Below are positions 26,910 to 35,895 of a stretch of DNA of 64,000 nucleotides, piece after piece. Every line of letters begins with the position of its first letter. The first letter of the stretch is position 1. Both the position numbers and the translations under genes were made by a program. The notes under the pieces were generated by a model. It had not been told where the DNA came from. It did no database searches and saw only the letters and a program-made list of their open reading frames with translations. Source of the DNA: Mesorhizobium sp. dw_380 (lineage in GTDB: Bacteria > Pseudomonadota > Alphaproteobacteria > Rhizobiales > Rhizobiaceae); NCBI RefSeq assembly GCF_018588885.1, contig NZ_JAFFIW010000015.1, positions 1 to 64,000 on the forward strand, in the 5' to 3' direction.

Positions 26910-27485
26910 CTATGCAGGCTTCCGCCGCAATTGGCTCACGCTCAGCCACACCGCCGAAACCAGGAAGTAGAAGGCGCCTACCGCGGCATAGCCGGCCACG
27001 TTGGTGATGGATGGCGGCGCCGGCATCCGTGCCTGCACGACGAAGAACGTGCCTGCCAGTGCTGATTGCCCTCCGCTCAGGATCATCGCCCACTGCGCAC
27101 CATAGCTTTTCCAACGGCGGACGGCTGTGCCGAGTTGAAGCAGGCCAGACAGGATCGCCCACACGCCGAACACCCCGAGCACAAAATTCATGCTCATCGT
27201 CAGCGCGACAACCACCGCGAGCGTTGCCGCCATGCTGACCACCAGGTTGATGGCCTGCGTGCGGTTCTGTCCCAATCCTCCGCTGCGCGATGCGTCGACG
27301 AAGTTGGCGACCGCATCCCATGCAGGATAAGCCACCAGCAAAACCGCAGCGATCACCCAGGATTGCTGTCCCACCGTAAAGGCGGCCGCCACCCAGACAG
27401 CCGAGAACGCCGTCCGGGCGAAGTAATAGAACTTGAGCCATTGCTCCTGGCTGGCGCGGGAAAGACCGCCATTGTGAATTGTCAT
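26910..27485 (-). CDS. Small membrane protein (DUF308/HdeD-like)
   Basis: 191 residues with about six hydrophobic helices (SAVWVAAAFTVGQQSWVIAAVLLVAYPAWDAV, AINLVVSMAATLAVVVALTM, FGVWAILSGLLQLGTAVRRW, AGYAAVGAFYFLVSAVWLSV). The repeated helix-pair pattern and SGLLQLGTAVRRWK resemble DUF308 proteins. The start MTIHNGGLS follows an AAAGGACG site. A site resembling the upstream TetR operator lies 14 bases before its start, so it is probably the main target of the TetR gene at 27560. Confidence 0.7.
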   Translation of the reverse strand: MTIHNGGLSRASQEQWLKFYYFARTAFSAVWVAAAFTVGQQSWVIAAVLLVAYPAWDAVANFVDASRSGGLGQNRTQAINLVVSMAATLAVVVALTMSMNFVLGVFGVWAILSGLLQLGTAVRRWKSYGAQWAMILSGGQSALAGTFFVVQARMPAPPSITNVAGYAAVGAFYFLVSAVWLSVSQLRRKPA

Positions 27486-27498
27486 TGAATCGTCCTTT

Positions 27499-27512
27499 CG
27501 ACTAGTAGGTAG
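27499..27512. promoter_or_regulatory. Second, weaker copy of the TetR operator
   Basis: On the minus strand this reads CTACCTACTAGTCG, matching CTACCTTCTGGTAG (28168-28181, before the TetR gene) at 11 of 14 positions. It lies between the TetR stop and the start of the membrane protein gene. Confidence 0.5.
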
Positions 27513-27559
27513 GTTTCTCGGCAAATGTGACGGGAGCACCGCAATGGTTGTTCGGGGAC

Positions 27560-28159
27560 CTAGGACCGTATCTGGAGGGAAGCCGGAGCGAGCCGCTCCA
27601 AGAGCGGGCCGGTCACGACGCCAAATATCTTTGGATCGCCATAGGCCCGCGCCGAAAGCATCGCGCCGTGAACCGTCGCCATGAACGCTTCAGCCTCGGC
27701 ACGAGGGGTACGCATCAGTTGAAATTGGCCGTGCCGCGCCCCGCGCTCCAGCACGGATGTCAGCCACGCTGACAGGGAGCGGAAATGCGCCCGGACCTCC
27801 AGGCCAACTTCCTCGGGCAGGACGGGGAGCTGGCTTGCCAGCAGTGCGCAGACGCAGAACGGAGCGCTTGCGTCGGTGATGCAGGCTTCCCAATACCCGA
27901 CGTAGAGCCGAAGCTGCTCGAGCGGACCGGATACCTGACGTTCGAGATTCGCCATCCCCGCTTCAGCTTCTTCCCGATATCGCGCAACCAGCGTTCGGAC
28001 CAAATCGACCTTGCTTGGGAAATGGTGATGGATGCTCGCCTTGCGAATCCCGACCACATCGGAAATGTCAGCATAGCTGAAGCCGTTGTAGCCGCCAGCG
28101 ACGATCAGAGAACGCGCGCAAGCCAGAATCTCGTCAGAGGTGGTGGACAAGTTGCTCAT
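27560..28159 (-). CDS. TetR-family regulator (NemR/YxaF-like)
   Basis: 199 residues. The HTH reads DEILACARSLIVAGGYNGFS, YADISDVVGIRKASIHHHFPSKVDLV, typical of the TetR_C_YxaF/AcuR-like branch; the C-terminal part contains ACITDASAPFCVCALLASQLPVLPEEV, with Cys residues that could sense electrophiles as in NemR, though this is only inference. It carries a perfect palindrome at its own promoter and a degenerate copy before the membrane protein gene downstream. Confidence 0.93.
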   Translation of the reverse strand: MSNLSTTSDEILACARSLIVAGGYNGFSYADISDVVGIRKASIHHHFPSKVDLVRTLVARYREEAEAGMANLERQVSGPLEQLRLYVGYWEACITDASAPFCVCALLASQLPVLPEEVGLEVRAHFRSLSAWLTSVLERGARHGQFQLMRTPRAEAEAFMATVHGAMLSARAYGDPKIFGVVTGPLLERLAPASLQIRS

Positions 28160-28167
28160 GCCTCTGT

Positions 28168-28181
28168 CTACCTTCTGGTAG
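28168..28181. promoter_or_regulatory. TetR autoregulatory operator
   Basis: CTACC TTCT GGTAG is a perfect 5-4-5 inverted repeat 8 bases upstream of the TetR start codon. The rest of the 311-base stretch 28160-28470 contains no gene or RNA that I can support, apart from the GGGAGGAAG ribosome site of the next gene. Confidence 0.7.
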
Positions 28182-28470
28182 GATGGCTGTCAAGCCCATG
28201 CGGCGCGACCGACGAGCATAGGACTGAGGGGGCCGCGACAACGGCCCGCCGAGCCTGCGACCCGGACGGAACAGCGCGTCGCGGCGGCATCAACTCGCTG
28301 CAACAGCAAAATTGGCCTCGCCGGACTGGGATGACAATCCCGTGATGACCTGTCCGGAATCATCGATTTGGCGACAACCCCTGGCAAATCGGCTATGCTG
28401 TCACATCTACTAATGGCAGCTATGGGCGGCCATCACGGTGGTGACCGTCCCGACAAACGGGAGGAAGCTT

Positions 28471-29295
28471 ATGGCCAGCTTTCATGTCATGGCGGATGCG
28501 CGTGGAATGCATGTGCAGCCCACGGTGCGCCACATCACCATATCAGACCTTTGGGATGCGCTGCGGCTCGGCGCCGAGGATTTCTGGGCAAAGCCGTCGC
28601 ACTACGTGTTCCTGTGCCTGATCTACCCGATTGTCGGCCTGATCCTTGCCCGGTGGTCGTCGGGTTCCAACGCCATCCAGCTCGTCTATCCCTTGATGTC
28701 GGGTTTCGCTCTGGTGGGACCGTTCGCGGCGATCGGGCTCTACGAAATCAGCCGCCGCCGCGAGCTCGGCATGAACACCAACTGGCGGCATGCCTTCGAT
28801 GTCCGTCACTCTCCGGCACTGCCTTCGATCGCGGTCATTGGCATCATGCTGTTCGCGTTGTTCCTGTTGTGGCTGTTCACCGCGCAATCGATCTACACCG
28901 GCCTGTTCGGCAATCAGCCGCCGGCTTCGATCTCCGCCTTTGTCCGCGATGTGCTGACGACCAGCAAGGGTTGGACATTGATTCTGCTCGGCAATGCGGC
29001 CGGTCTGGTGTTTGCCGTGGTGGTGCTGGCCACGACGGTGATCGCCTTTCCGCTGCTGCTCGACCGTGATGTCGGCGCCGTCTCGGCAGTCGAGACCTCG
29101 GCTCGAGCGGTGATGGCAAATCCGCTGCAGATGGCGCTGTGGGGACTGCTGGTCGCCGTGCTTCTGGTGATCGGCTCGATCCCGCTGTTTGCCGGACTGG
29201 CCGTCGTGATGCCGATCCTGGGCCATGCCACCTGGCACCTCTACCGCAAGGTAGTCGAGCCGGAGAGGGCGCAGCAGACAAGACGGCCGATGTAA
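28471..29295 (+). CDS. DUF2189 integral membrane protein
   Basis: 274 residues from MASFHVMADARG, with GGGAGGAAG just upstream. The N-terminal signature ITISDLWDALRLGAEDFWAKPSHYVFLCLIYPIVGLIL and the conserved GFALVGPFAAIGLYEISRRRELG loop are DUF2189 marks; about six helices follow, with a last strand ILGHATWHLYRKVV. The function of the family is unknown. The gene is convergent with the LysE-type exporter. Confidence 0.88.
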   Translation: MASFHVMADARGMHVQPTVRHITISDLWDALRLGAEDFWAKPSHYVFLCLIYPIVGLILARWSSGSNAIQLVYPLMSGFALVGPFAAIGLYEISRRRELGMNTNWRHAFDVRHSPALPSIAVIGIMLFALFLLWLFTAQSIYTGLFGNQPPASISAFVRDVLTTSKGWTLILLGNAAGLVFAVVVLATTVIAFPLLLDRDVGAVSAVETSARAVMANPLQMALWGLLVAVLLVIGSIPLFAGLAVVMPILGHATWHLYRKVVEPERAQQTRRPM

Positions 29296-29320
29296 CCCGA
29301 GCTTTCGGAAGAAGAAGCTC

Positions 29321-29953
29321 TCAGCGCTGCGCGTCGGTCGCCATCTTCAGCGCCAGCGCCGTCAGTACGGTTCCCATCATCCAGCGTTGGATGACCAGCC
29401 ACAATGGCCGCCCTGCGAGGAACGCGGCGATGGAGCCGGCCGTCACCGCGATGACGGCATTGACGGTCAGGCTGATCGTGATCTGCGTCGCGCCCAGAAC
29501 CAGCAGCTGCGACAGGACATGGCCTTTGCCGATGCTGATGAACTGCGGTAGCAGCGACAAATAGAGCACCGCCACCTTCGGATTGAGCAGATTGGTCATC
29601 AGGCCCATGGCGAACAGCTTGCGTGGCCGGTCTTTCGGCAGGTCACGCACCTGGAATGGCGAGCGCCCGCCAGGCTTCACGGCCTGCCATGCCAACCACA
29701 AGAGATAGAGCACGCCCGCAAAGCGCAACGCATCATAGGCGAAGGGGACGGCGAGCAGCAGTGCGGTGATGCCGAACGCCGCCGACAGCACATAAAACAG
29801 GAAGCCGACCGCAACCCCGCTAAGCGAGATCAGTCCGGCCTTCGGCCCTTGCGACAGCGAACGCGAGATCAGGTAGATCATGTTCGGGCCTGGCGTCAGC
29901 ACCATGCCGAGGCAGACCAGCGCGAAGGCGATATGATTGGCGGTGTCGGGCAT
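29321..29953 (-). CDS. LysE-family amino acid exporter (RhtB type)
   Basis: 210 residues, six helices. The N-terminal LGMVLTPGPNMIYLISRSLSQGPKAGLISLSGVAVG is the LysE/RhtB signature, and MTNLLNPKVAVLYLSLLPQF is the second conserved block. It exports an amino acid or homoserine-lactone-like compound across the inner membrane. No dedicated regulator adjoins it. Confidence 0.94.
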   Translation of the reverse strand: MPDTANHIAFALVCLGMVLTPGPNMIYLISRSLSQGPKAGLISLSGVAVGFLFYVLSAAFGITALLLAVPFAYDALRFAGVLYLLWLAWQAVKPGGRSPFQVRDLPKDRPRKLFAMGLMTNLLNPKVAVLYLSLLPQFISIGKGHVLSQLLVLGATQITISLTVNAVIAVTAGSIAAFLAGRPLWLVIQRWMMGTVLTALALKMATDAQR

Positions 29954-30080
29954 TGTTCGTCCCCAAGCTGCCGCGATGGATGGGCGATCTCGCGAGCGGC
30001 CACTATCTGCCCGTCACGGCAGGCGCCCGCAAGGGCTTGGCGTCGCCAGCCATTGAGCCAGACAAGCCGTCCTGGCTGAG

Positions 30081-32066
30081 TTAACCGACCACCCGCAGGT
30101 TCGACAGTTCGTTGCCGATTTCCTTGAAATCGTTCGACAGGCTGGCGCCGGTCGCGTTCCAGAACAGCTTCGCCGGCTTGCTCGCGTCCGTCGGATCCTT
30201 TCGGAAGCGCGAATCCGACGAACAGGATCTCAGCGCATCGATCGCCAGCTTGTCGCTGGCCTTGGTCGTCGACAGGTCGAGCGCGACCGTCATCACCATG
30301 ATGTTGGCCGCCTTGGCGTTGTTGCAAAGCGTTGCCATCTGCTCGTTGAGCGCGTTCGTGTAGTTGCCGTTCGAATAGTCGAACTGACCGATGGCGTTCG
30401 ACGTGCCCATGAACATCCGGCCGACCGAGGTGCCGTTGTAGCCGGGGTTGAGATAGCCGTAGGACGCATAGGTCGATTTCGAGTTGGCGGGATCTGAATA
30501 GCCTAGCGAGGATGGCGTATAGTAGGTGTTGGCGCCGTCGGTCAGCACGATCACCACCTTGTCGTTGCCTTTTTCTGTTTCGGGGCGCCCTTGTGTGAAC
30601 GGCTCGCCGCTCGAAACCACGCGCCAACCCCACGCCATGCCCTCGGGAACATTGGTGCCGCCATTCGGCTGCATCAGCTCGATCGCGGCCTTGATCGAGG
30701 TGGCGCCATCGGCGACGCTGACATCGGTCAGCGGCGTGATCGGATTGGTGGTGCAGCTGTAGTTCGGACCGTTGCCGGCGGGCAGCGCCGGCGCATCGAT
30801 CGGCCGCGGCTGGAAATATTTGGCCATATTGCGCAGCCGGGGTTGGCCGCTGCTGCTCGAAGGATCGTCATTCCACCAGCTGTTCACCGCGCCGTAGGTC
30901 GCTGGTGGCGCTTCGTCGGGGTCCTGGGTGAGCTTCCAATGATTGCCGGGTTCGTCCGGGGCGAACATGGGCACGAACATCGTTGCCGGATTGCCGACGC
31001 CGATGCCGGTGTTGGCCGAGCCGCCAGACGGCGGGGCATCGTTGACATTGTAGGGGTAGGGCCGGGCCTCCACGCAGCCCTGCCAGCTGGCGAACGGGCC
31101 GTAGGAATCGATATAGTCATATTCGTCGTGGTTGCGTTTGCAGGTGTTGTTCGAATTGTATTCGTCGCACACGACCCGCTTGCTGTTGACGACACGCTCG
31201 TGGTTGGTGACGACTTTCATGTCGTGGTAGATCGAAAATCGGGTCAGCATCTGGCCTTCCTCGCTGCCCCAGCCGGTGCCGCGCTTGTACCAGATGCCGT
31301 TGGTCTGCTGGGCGTATTTGTTGGCCGCATTCAGCGTCGACCAGTCGAAATTCTCGTTCGACACCGGCGACAGGCCCTCGGTGTCCATCCACGACGCGTT
31401 GCCGTTGCCAGGACCGACATTGACGGAGGCGGCGAATGGCACGAGGCCGAACTGCACCGGCTTGTCGACCTGCTTGATCATCGCCGCCTGCAGGGCAAGG
31501 GTGTCGACCAGCTGTTTGGCCGCGCTCTTGAGAAGATCGATGCGCTTCTGCTGCGAGCCTGTTCCAGCCGTGGTCATCGATCCGGAATTGTCGAGCACCA
31601 AGGCAACTTCCAGCGTGTTCTTCAGCCGCACCTCGGAAGTGACGTCGAAGCTGATCTTCTGGTTCGCATCGGTTGCTGATTTGCCGACGAGCTGGGCGAA
31701 GCCAGGATAGAAATAGGGCTTGTAGTTGAGCCGGGCGGTCATCTTGAGCAGGCCGCCACCGCTGGTGTTGCTGGGCAAGATCACGTTGAGCGTCGCGCTC
31801 GCGGGATCGAGATCGTTCAGGTTGGCGTTGAAGAAGTCGAGCGCATAGGCTTTCAACTGATCGTCGGTCGCGCCTTCCGTCAGCCGGCGCGCCGTGGCGA
31901 AGTTGGCGGCGTCGAGCGCATTCGACACCGTCTGTTTTTCGCGGTTCATTTCCGTGTAGTCGACCGCGATCGCCAGGCCGCCCATCAGCGGCACCATGGC
32001 CACGACCGTCATAAGAGCATAGTTGCCGCGCCTGTCGCGGCGGAACTGACGCCAGATTTCATGCAT
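30081..32066 (-). CDS. TadG-type protein with von Willebrand factor A domain
   Basis: 661 residues. The N-terminus is the Tad_G leader (DRRGNYALMTVVAMVPLMGGLAIAVDY, then KQTVSNALDAANFATARR). A VWA domain starts at EVALVLDNSGSM, with MIDAS residues Asp159, Ser161 and Ser163, a later Thr in GGTNVPEGMAW and the Asp in VVIVLTDGANTYY. A long insert (about 240-440) rich in Tyr, Asn and Pro separates the MIDAS parts. The start MHEIWRQF is chosen because the 17 residues upstream are very basic and the helix follows it at the usual distance. No tad assembly genes are adjacent. Confidence 0.9.
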   Translation of the reverse strand: MHEIWRQFRRDRRGNYALMTVVAMVPLMGGLAIAVDYTEMNREKQTVSNALDAANFATARRLTEGATDDQLKAYALDFFNANLNDLDPASATLNVILPSNTSGGGLLKMTARLNYKPYFYPGFAQLVGKSATDANQKISFDVTSEVRLKNTLEVALVLDNSGSMTTAGTGSQQKRIDLLKSAAKQLVDTLALQAAMIKQVDKPVQFGLVPFAASVNVGPGNGNASWMDTEGLSPVSNENFDWSTLNAANKYAQQTNGIWYKRGTGWGSEEGQMLTRFSIYHDMKVVTNHERVVNSKRVVCDEYNSNNTCKRNHDEYDYIDSYGPFASWQGCVEARPYPYNVNDAPPSGGSANTGIGVGNPATMFVPMFAPDEPGNHWKLTQDPDEAPPATYGAVNSWWNDDPSSSSGQPRLRNMAKYFQPRPIDAPALPAGNGPNYSCTTNPITPLTDVSVADGATSIKAAIELMQPNGGTNVPEGMAWGWRVVSSGEPFTQGRPETEKGNDKVVIVLTDGANTYYTPSSLGYSDPANSKSTYASYGYLNPGYNGTSVGRMFMGTSNAIGQFDYSNGNYTNALNEQMATLCNNAKAANIMVMTVALDLSTTKASDKLAIDALRSCSSDSRFRKDPTDASKPAKLFWNATGASLSNDFKEIGNELSNLRVVG

Positions 32067-32158
32067 GTCTTGCAGCGGCCCCCGCCGGCGGATTCTTGGT
32101 CGTCGCCAGCTTTCCACAAAACGCTGAAGGACGGGTTTGGGGAACCGCTCTATTGCTT

Positions 32159-32184
32159 GGTTGGCGGTTCACCAACCGCTAACC
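32159..32184. repeat. Hairpin upstream of the TadG-VWA gene
   Basis: GGTTGGCGGTT (32159-32169), loop CACC, AACCGCTAACC (32174-32184): 10 of 11 pairs. It lies about 93 bases before the leftward TadG start. The rest of the stretch 32067-32421 holds no gene or RNA that I can support; the AAGGAAACGG ribosome site of the HAD gene closes it. Confidence 0.5.
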
Positions 32185-32421
32185 ATCCAAAGGCCACGAC
32201 CCTCCTCCGTTCAAAACAGAAGGCCTGCCGGGGCAAGGTTTCTGAGCCACGGGGTGGACGAATAGGACGGAGTTCATGGTCGCCAAGTCCAATGCTCATG
32301 ATGGATCGGCGAGACAACCAGGTGAAAGCTGGTGACAGCATGGACCGGTTCGGATAATTCGAACGCGCTGCGGCGAACCGTCGGCCGCGGCACTAGCAAC
32401 GGTCACATTGAAGGAAACGGC

Positions 32422-33282
32422 ATGGCGGATTCGCCTGAAATCGTCGGCTCGCTCGAAGACGCCTCGAAAGCCTATTCGGCGATCCTTTGCGATGTCTGGG
32501 GCGTGGTGCACAATGGCGAATGGCATTTTCCGGCGGCCGCGGCGGCGCTGGCACGAGCAAGGGCAGCCGGTATTCCCGTAATTCTCATCACCAATTCGCC
32601 TCGCCGCAGCGCTGATGTCGTGGCTCAGATGAGCGTGATCGGTGTTCCCCTGTCTGCCTACGACCGTGTGGTGACCTCGGGCGATGTGACCCGTGACCTG
32701 ATCGCGGAGGGTCCGCGCAAGGTCTTCCACATTGGCGCCGACCGCGATCTGACCCTCTATGATGGCCTCGATGTCGAGCTCGTCGAGGAATTCGAGGCCG
32801 CCGGCGTCGTTTGCACCGGGCTGTTCGATGACGAGGTTGAAAAGCCCGAGGACTATACGGACCTGCTGCGCCGATTGCGCGCCAGGAATCTGCCGTTCAT
32901 CTGTGCCAATCCCGATATCATGGTGGAGCGCGGCGAACGGATCATCTGGTGCGCTGGCGCCCTGGCGCGCGACTATGCCCAACTCGGCGGCCGCACCCTG
33001 ATCGCTGGAAAACCCTATGCGCCGATCTACGATGTCGCGGTGAAGGAGGTGGCCGAGGTTCTTGGCCGGCCGGTTGAGCGTTCGAGTATATTGGCCATCG
33101 GCGACGGTATGATGACCGATGTGAAGGGAGCGGCCGACAATGGTTTCGACGTTCTCTATGTCTCCGGCGGCATCCATGCCCGCGACTACGGCGATGCGTC
33201 CCGACCCGATCCGGCAAAGCTCGCGCTCTTCCTGGAACGGCACGGCTATCGTCCGGTGGCCGTCATGGCCAGATTGCAGTAG
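32422..33282 (+). CDS. HAD-superfamily class IIA hydrolase (TIGR01459 type)
   Basis: 286 residues. Motif I is AILCDVWGVVHNGEW, where Asp and the following acid would form the phospho-aspartate pair (the second is replaced by Trp-Gly, as usual in this DxWG subgroup); motif II is ILITNSPRR; the late lysine is in LIAGKPYAPIYDVA; motif IV is ILAIGDGMMTDVKGAADNGFDVLYVSGG. The start has AAGGAAACGGC upstream. It abuts ribF; NagD-like phosphatases next to ribF in rhizobia may dephosphorylate a flavin precursor or sugar phosphate, which is inference. Confidence 0.92.
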   Translation: MADSPEIVGSLEDASKAYSAILCDVWGVVHNGEWHFPAAAAALARARAAGIPVILITNSPRRSADVVAQMSVIGVPLSAYDRVVTSGDVTRDLIAEGPRKVFHIGADRDLTLYDGLDVELVEEFEAAGVVCTGLFDDEVEKPEDYTDLLRRLRARNLPFICANPDIMVERGERIIWCAGALARDYAQLGGRTLIAGKPYAPIYDVAVKEVAEVLGRPVERSSILAIGDGMMTDVKGAADNGFDVLYVSGGIHARDYGDASRPDPAKLALFLERHGYRPVAVMARLQ

Positions 33283-34269
33283 GTGGCGATGGTAGCCTTC
33301 CAGCATCTTTCGGCAACCGCGCCGCTGCCCGCCGATTTGCGTGGCGGCGTTGTCGCGATCGGCAATTTCGATGGCGTCCACCGTGGGCATCAGGCGGTGC
33401 TCGAACGGGCGTTGGCCGAGGCTGCGCGGCGTGGCGTGCCGGCCCTGGTGCTGACCTTCGAACCGCACCCGCGAACGGTCTTCAGGCCCGACATGCCCTT
33501 GTTCGTGCTGACGCCGCCGCCGATGAAGGCGCGGCTCCTCTCGTTGCTGGGCTTTGCCGCACTCGTCGAGCAGCCGTTCACGCGCGACTTTGCCTCGCTA
33601 TCGGCGGAAGCTTTCGTTACCGACGTGCTGGAGAGGACGCTCGGCATCACACACGCCGTGACCGGTTTCGATTTCCATTTCGGCAAGGACCGCCAGGGCG
33701 GACCGGCCTATCTGATGGCGGCCGGCGAACGCCATGGCTTCGGTGTCACGCTTGTCGACGCCTTTCGGGACGAGGGCGCCGAGGTGGTTTCGTCAAGCCG
33801 GATCCGGGTTTTGCTCTGCGATGGCGCGGTGACTGAGGCCGCCGGTCTGCTCGGCTATCGCTTCACGGTGGAAAGCAAGGTCGTGGGCGGCCAGCAACTC
33901 GGACGAACCCTCGGCTTTCCGACCGCGAATATGAGGCTTCCCGCTGAAGCCGCCCTCAAGGAAGGGATCTATGCCGTCCGCTTTCGGCGCGCCGACGGCG
34001 CGCTGCACGACGGCGTCGCCAGCTTCGGCCGCCGCCCGACCGTCGACGACAACGGCGCACCGCTTCTCGAAACCTTCGTTTTCGATTTTTCCGGCGATCT
34101 CTATGGCGAGACCTGCCAAGTCTCGTTCTTCGGCTTCCTGCGCAGCGAGATCAAGTTCGAAGGGCTCGATGCATTGGTCGCGCAGATGAAGCGTGACGAA
34201 GCCGAGGCGAGGGCGCTGCTTGCCGGCGTCAGGCCGCTTTCGCAGCTCGACGCCGCCGTCGCGTTCTAA
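33283..34269 (+). CDS. ribF: Bifunctional riboflavin kinase/FAD synthetase
   Basis: 328 residues. The N-terminal nucleotidyltransferase has AIGNFDGVHRGHQ (the HxGH-like site) and the VTGFDFHFGKDRQGG and SSSRIRVLLCDG blocks; the C-terminal riboflavin kinase has GRTLGFPTANMRLP and the catalytic segment LLETFVFDFSGDLYGE. It makes FMN and FAD from riboflavin with ATP. The GTG follows the HAD stop directly; an ATG two codons later is an alternative start. Confidence 0.97.
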   Translation: MAMVAFQHLSATAPLPADLRGGVVAIGNFDGVHRGHQAVLERALAEAARRGVPALVLTFEPHPRTVFRPDMPLFVLTPPPMKARLLSLLGFAALVEQPFTRDFASLSAEAFVTDVLERTLGITHAVTGFDFHFGKDRQGGPAYLMAAGERHGFGVTLVDAFRDEGAEVVSSSRIRVLLCDGAVTEAAGLLGYRFTVESKVVGGQQLGRTLGFPTANMRLPAEAALKEGIYAVRFRRADGALHDGVASFGRRPTVDDNGAPLLETFVFDFSGDLYGETCQVSFFGFLRSEIKFEGLDALVAQMKRDEAEARALLAGVRPLSQLDAAVAF

Positions 34270-34270
34270 G

Positions 34271-34825
34271 TTAATCTTTCAGCGCCAGGCCGACAGCGAT
34301 GAAGGTCCAGCCCTGGAAGATCAGGTCGATCGCCAGGAACAGCCCGAGCACCCACAGGCTGTTGACTGGCCAACCCATGGCGATGATCAGGCCCGCGAGC
34401 ACGCTGATGACGCCCGCCGCGACGATCCAGCCCCAGCCGCGTTCCGGGCGGTGACTGTAGCCGACCCAGGCCCTGAGCGCGCCGGAGGCGACGAGCGCAA
34501 CGGCCAGCAGGAAGGTCAGCACCGCCGAAGCCAGCAGCGGATTGTCGAACGCGAAAAACCCGGCAACCGCGTAAAGCAGGCCGCTCAGCAGCCAGTAGAA
34601 GAAGCGGCCCCAGGTCTTGACCCCGAATGCGTGCATGATCTCGATGATGCCGGCCACCAGCATCAGCCAGCCCACGACATAGACTGAAGCCACCGTGGCG
34701 ATGAACAGATTGCCGAAGGCAATACCGCCAAGGATCAGCAGCAGCACGCCCAGACCGACAAACCATCCCCACTTTGCCCGCGTCTGGCCGATCGCGTTCC
34801 TCAGTGTGTCGCCGTTCAAGGTCAT
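34271..34825 (-). CDS. HdeD/DUF308 family membrane protein
   Basis: 184 residues, six helices in three helix-pair repeats (WGWFVGLGVLLLILGGIAFG, VYVVGWLMLVAGIIEIMHAF, FFYWLLSGLLYAVAGFFAF, SAVLTFLLAVALVASGALRA, WIVAAGVISVLAGLIIAMGW, LGLFLAIDLIFQGWTFIAVG). This is the HdeD pattern, linked in enteric bacteria to acid resistance. It is convergent with ribF and ends 2 bases after it. Confidence 0.92.
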   Translation of the reverse strand: MTLNGDTLRNAIGQTRAKWGWFVGLGVLLLILGGIAFGNLFIATVASVYVVGWLMLVAGIIEIMHAFGVKTWGRFFYWLLSGLLYAVAGFFAFDNPLLASAVLTFLLAVALVASGALRAWVGYSHRPERGWGWIVAAGVISVLAGLIIAMGWPVNSLWVLGLFLAIDLIFQGWTFIAVGLALKD

Positions 34826-35014
34826 GTCACCACCTCCATTGAGGACCGCCAGTGTTGAACGAAGCTATCCCCTGTGCCGATCCGCGTCCAGCCGATGGCG
34901 GGGCCGGACGGTGCCAGCAATGCGAGCCGGATGTCTCGTCCTTAAATCAAATTTTACCAAAGCCTCTTCAATGCTGTCACCGAAGGACAGTTGCATCGTG
35001 TTAGTGGAGTGGCC

Positions 35015-35821
35015 ATGAGTCCGGTCGGGAAGATTTCTGCAGCCTTGGCTACCGTCATGCTGGCCACGTCAGGCGCGGCCGAGGCCGGTGACGGCGCTTT
35101 CGGCTGGCTGTCCGGCGATTGGTATCTGACGGTGGGCGCCACCGGCCTTGTCGCGCCGAATTTCGAGGGCGGCAAGAAATACATGCTTAGCGCCCAGCCC
35201 ATCATCTCCTTGGGCAAGGCCGGTCCCCAGGCACGCTTCACCTCGCGCAACGACAACATTTCGCTGGCGCTTGTCGACGATGGCAGCGTTCGCGCCGGTC
35301 TGACCGGCAAGTTCCTGTTCTCGCGCAGCAGCGACGACGAACTCAAGGGCCTCGATCCGGTCCGCTGGGGCGGCGAGGTCGGCGGCTTCTTCGAATTCTA
35401 TCCGACGGATTGGCTGCGCGCCCGCGCAGAACTGCGCCACGGCATCCGTGCCCATAACGGCTTTGTCGCCGATATCGCCGCCGACGCCTTCTACGATGTG
35501 ACGCCAACCGTCAGGATTTCGGGCGGCCCGCGCGTGTCCTTTGCCTCGGCGAACTATTTCGACGCCTATTATGGCGTCAATGCGCGGGAAGCCGTGGCTT
35601 CGGGCCTGAGCGAATACAATCCCGGTGGCGGCTTGAAATCAGTCGGTCTCGGCGGTGCGGTGACGTGGAAGGTGACAGATCCGATGACGGCCAGCCTGTT
35701 CGGCGAATATTCGCGCCTCGAGGGCCCGGCGGCCGATTCCAGCCTGGTCAAGGAGCGCGGCGACCGCAACCAGTTCATGGTCGGTGTGTCGACCACCTAT
35801 CGCTTCGACTTCAAGATGTAG
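35015..35821 (+). CDS. MipA/OmpV-family outer membrane protein
   Basis: 268 residues. A Sec signal (GKISAALATVMLATSGAAEAG) precedes alternating amphipathic beta strands (WYLTVGATGLVAPNFEGGKKYMLSAQPIISL, ARFTSRNDNISLALVD, VGGFFEFYPTDWLRARAELRHGI), with a terminal strand ending in aromatic F-K-M as in barrels. MipA proteins are small outer membrane barrels of uncertain role. Start at ATG 35015 with a GGAG site; an upstream in-frame TTG is weaker. Confidence 0.9.
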   Translation: MSPVGKISAALATVMLATSGAAEAGDGAFGWLSGDWYLTVGATGLVAPNFEGGKKYMLSAQPIISLGKAGPQARFTSRNDNISLALVDDGSVRAGLTGKFLFSRSSDDELKGLDPVRWGGEVGGFFEFYPTDWLRARAELRHGIRAHNGFVADIAADAFYDVTPTVRISGGPRVSFASANYFDAYYGVNAREAVASGLSEYNPGGGLKSVGLGGAVTWKVTDPMTASLFGEYSRLEGPAADSSLVKERGDRNQFMVGVSTTYRFDFKM

Positions 35822-35895
35822 GCGAATCGAACGAGACGCTTTATTCCTGCGCGTATCTCCGCTAAAAGCCCAGCAATGACGAGCTTTTCGCGCCT

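Noticed and set aside
26736..27065. Open frame on the plus strand after the TadG-like promoter
   Set aside because: Arg/Ala-rich, no ribosome site, and it overlaps the 3' part of the minus-strand membrane protein gene.
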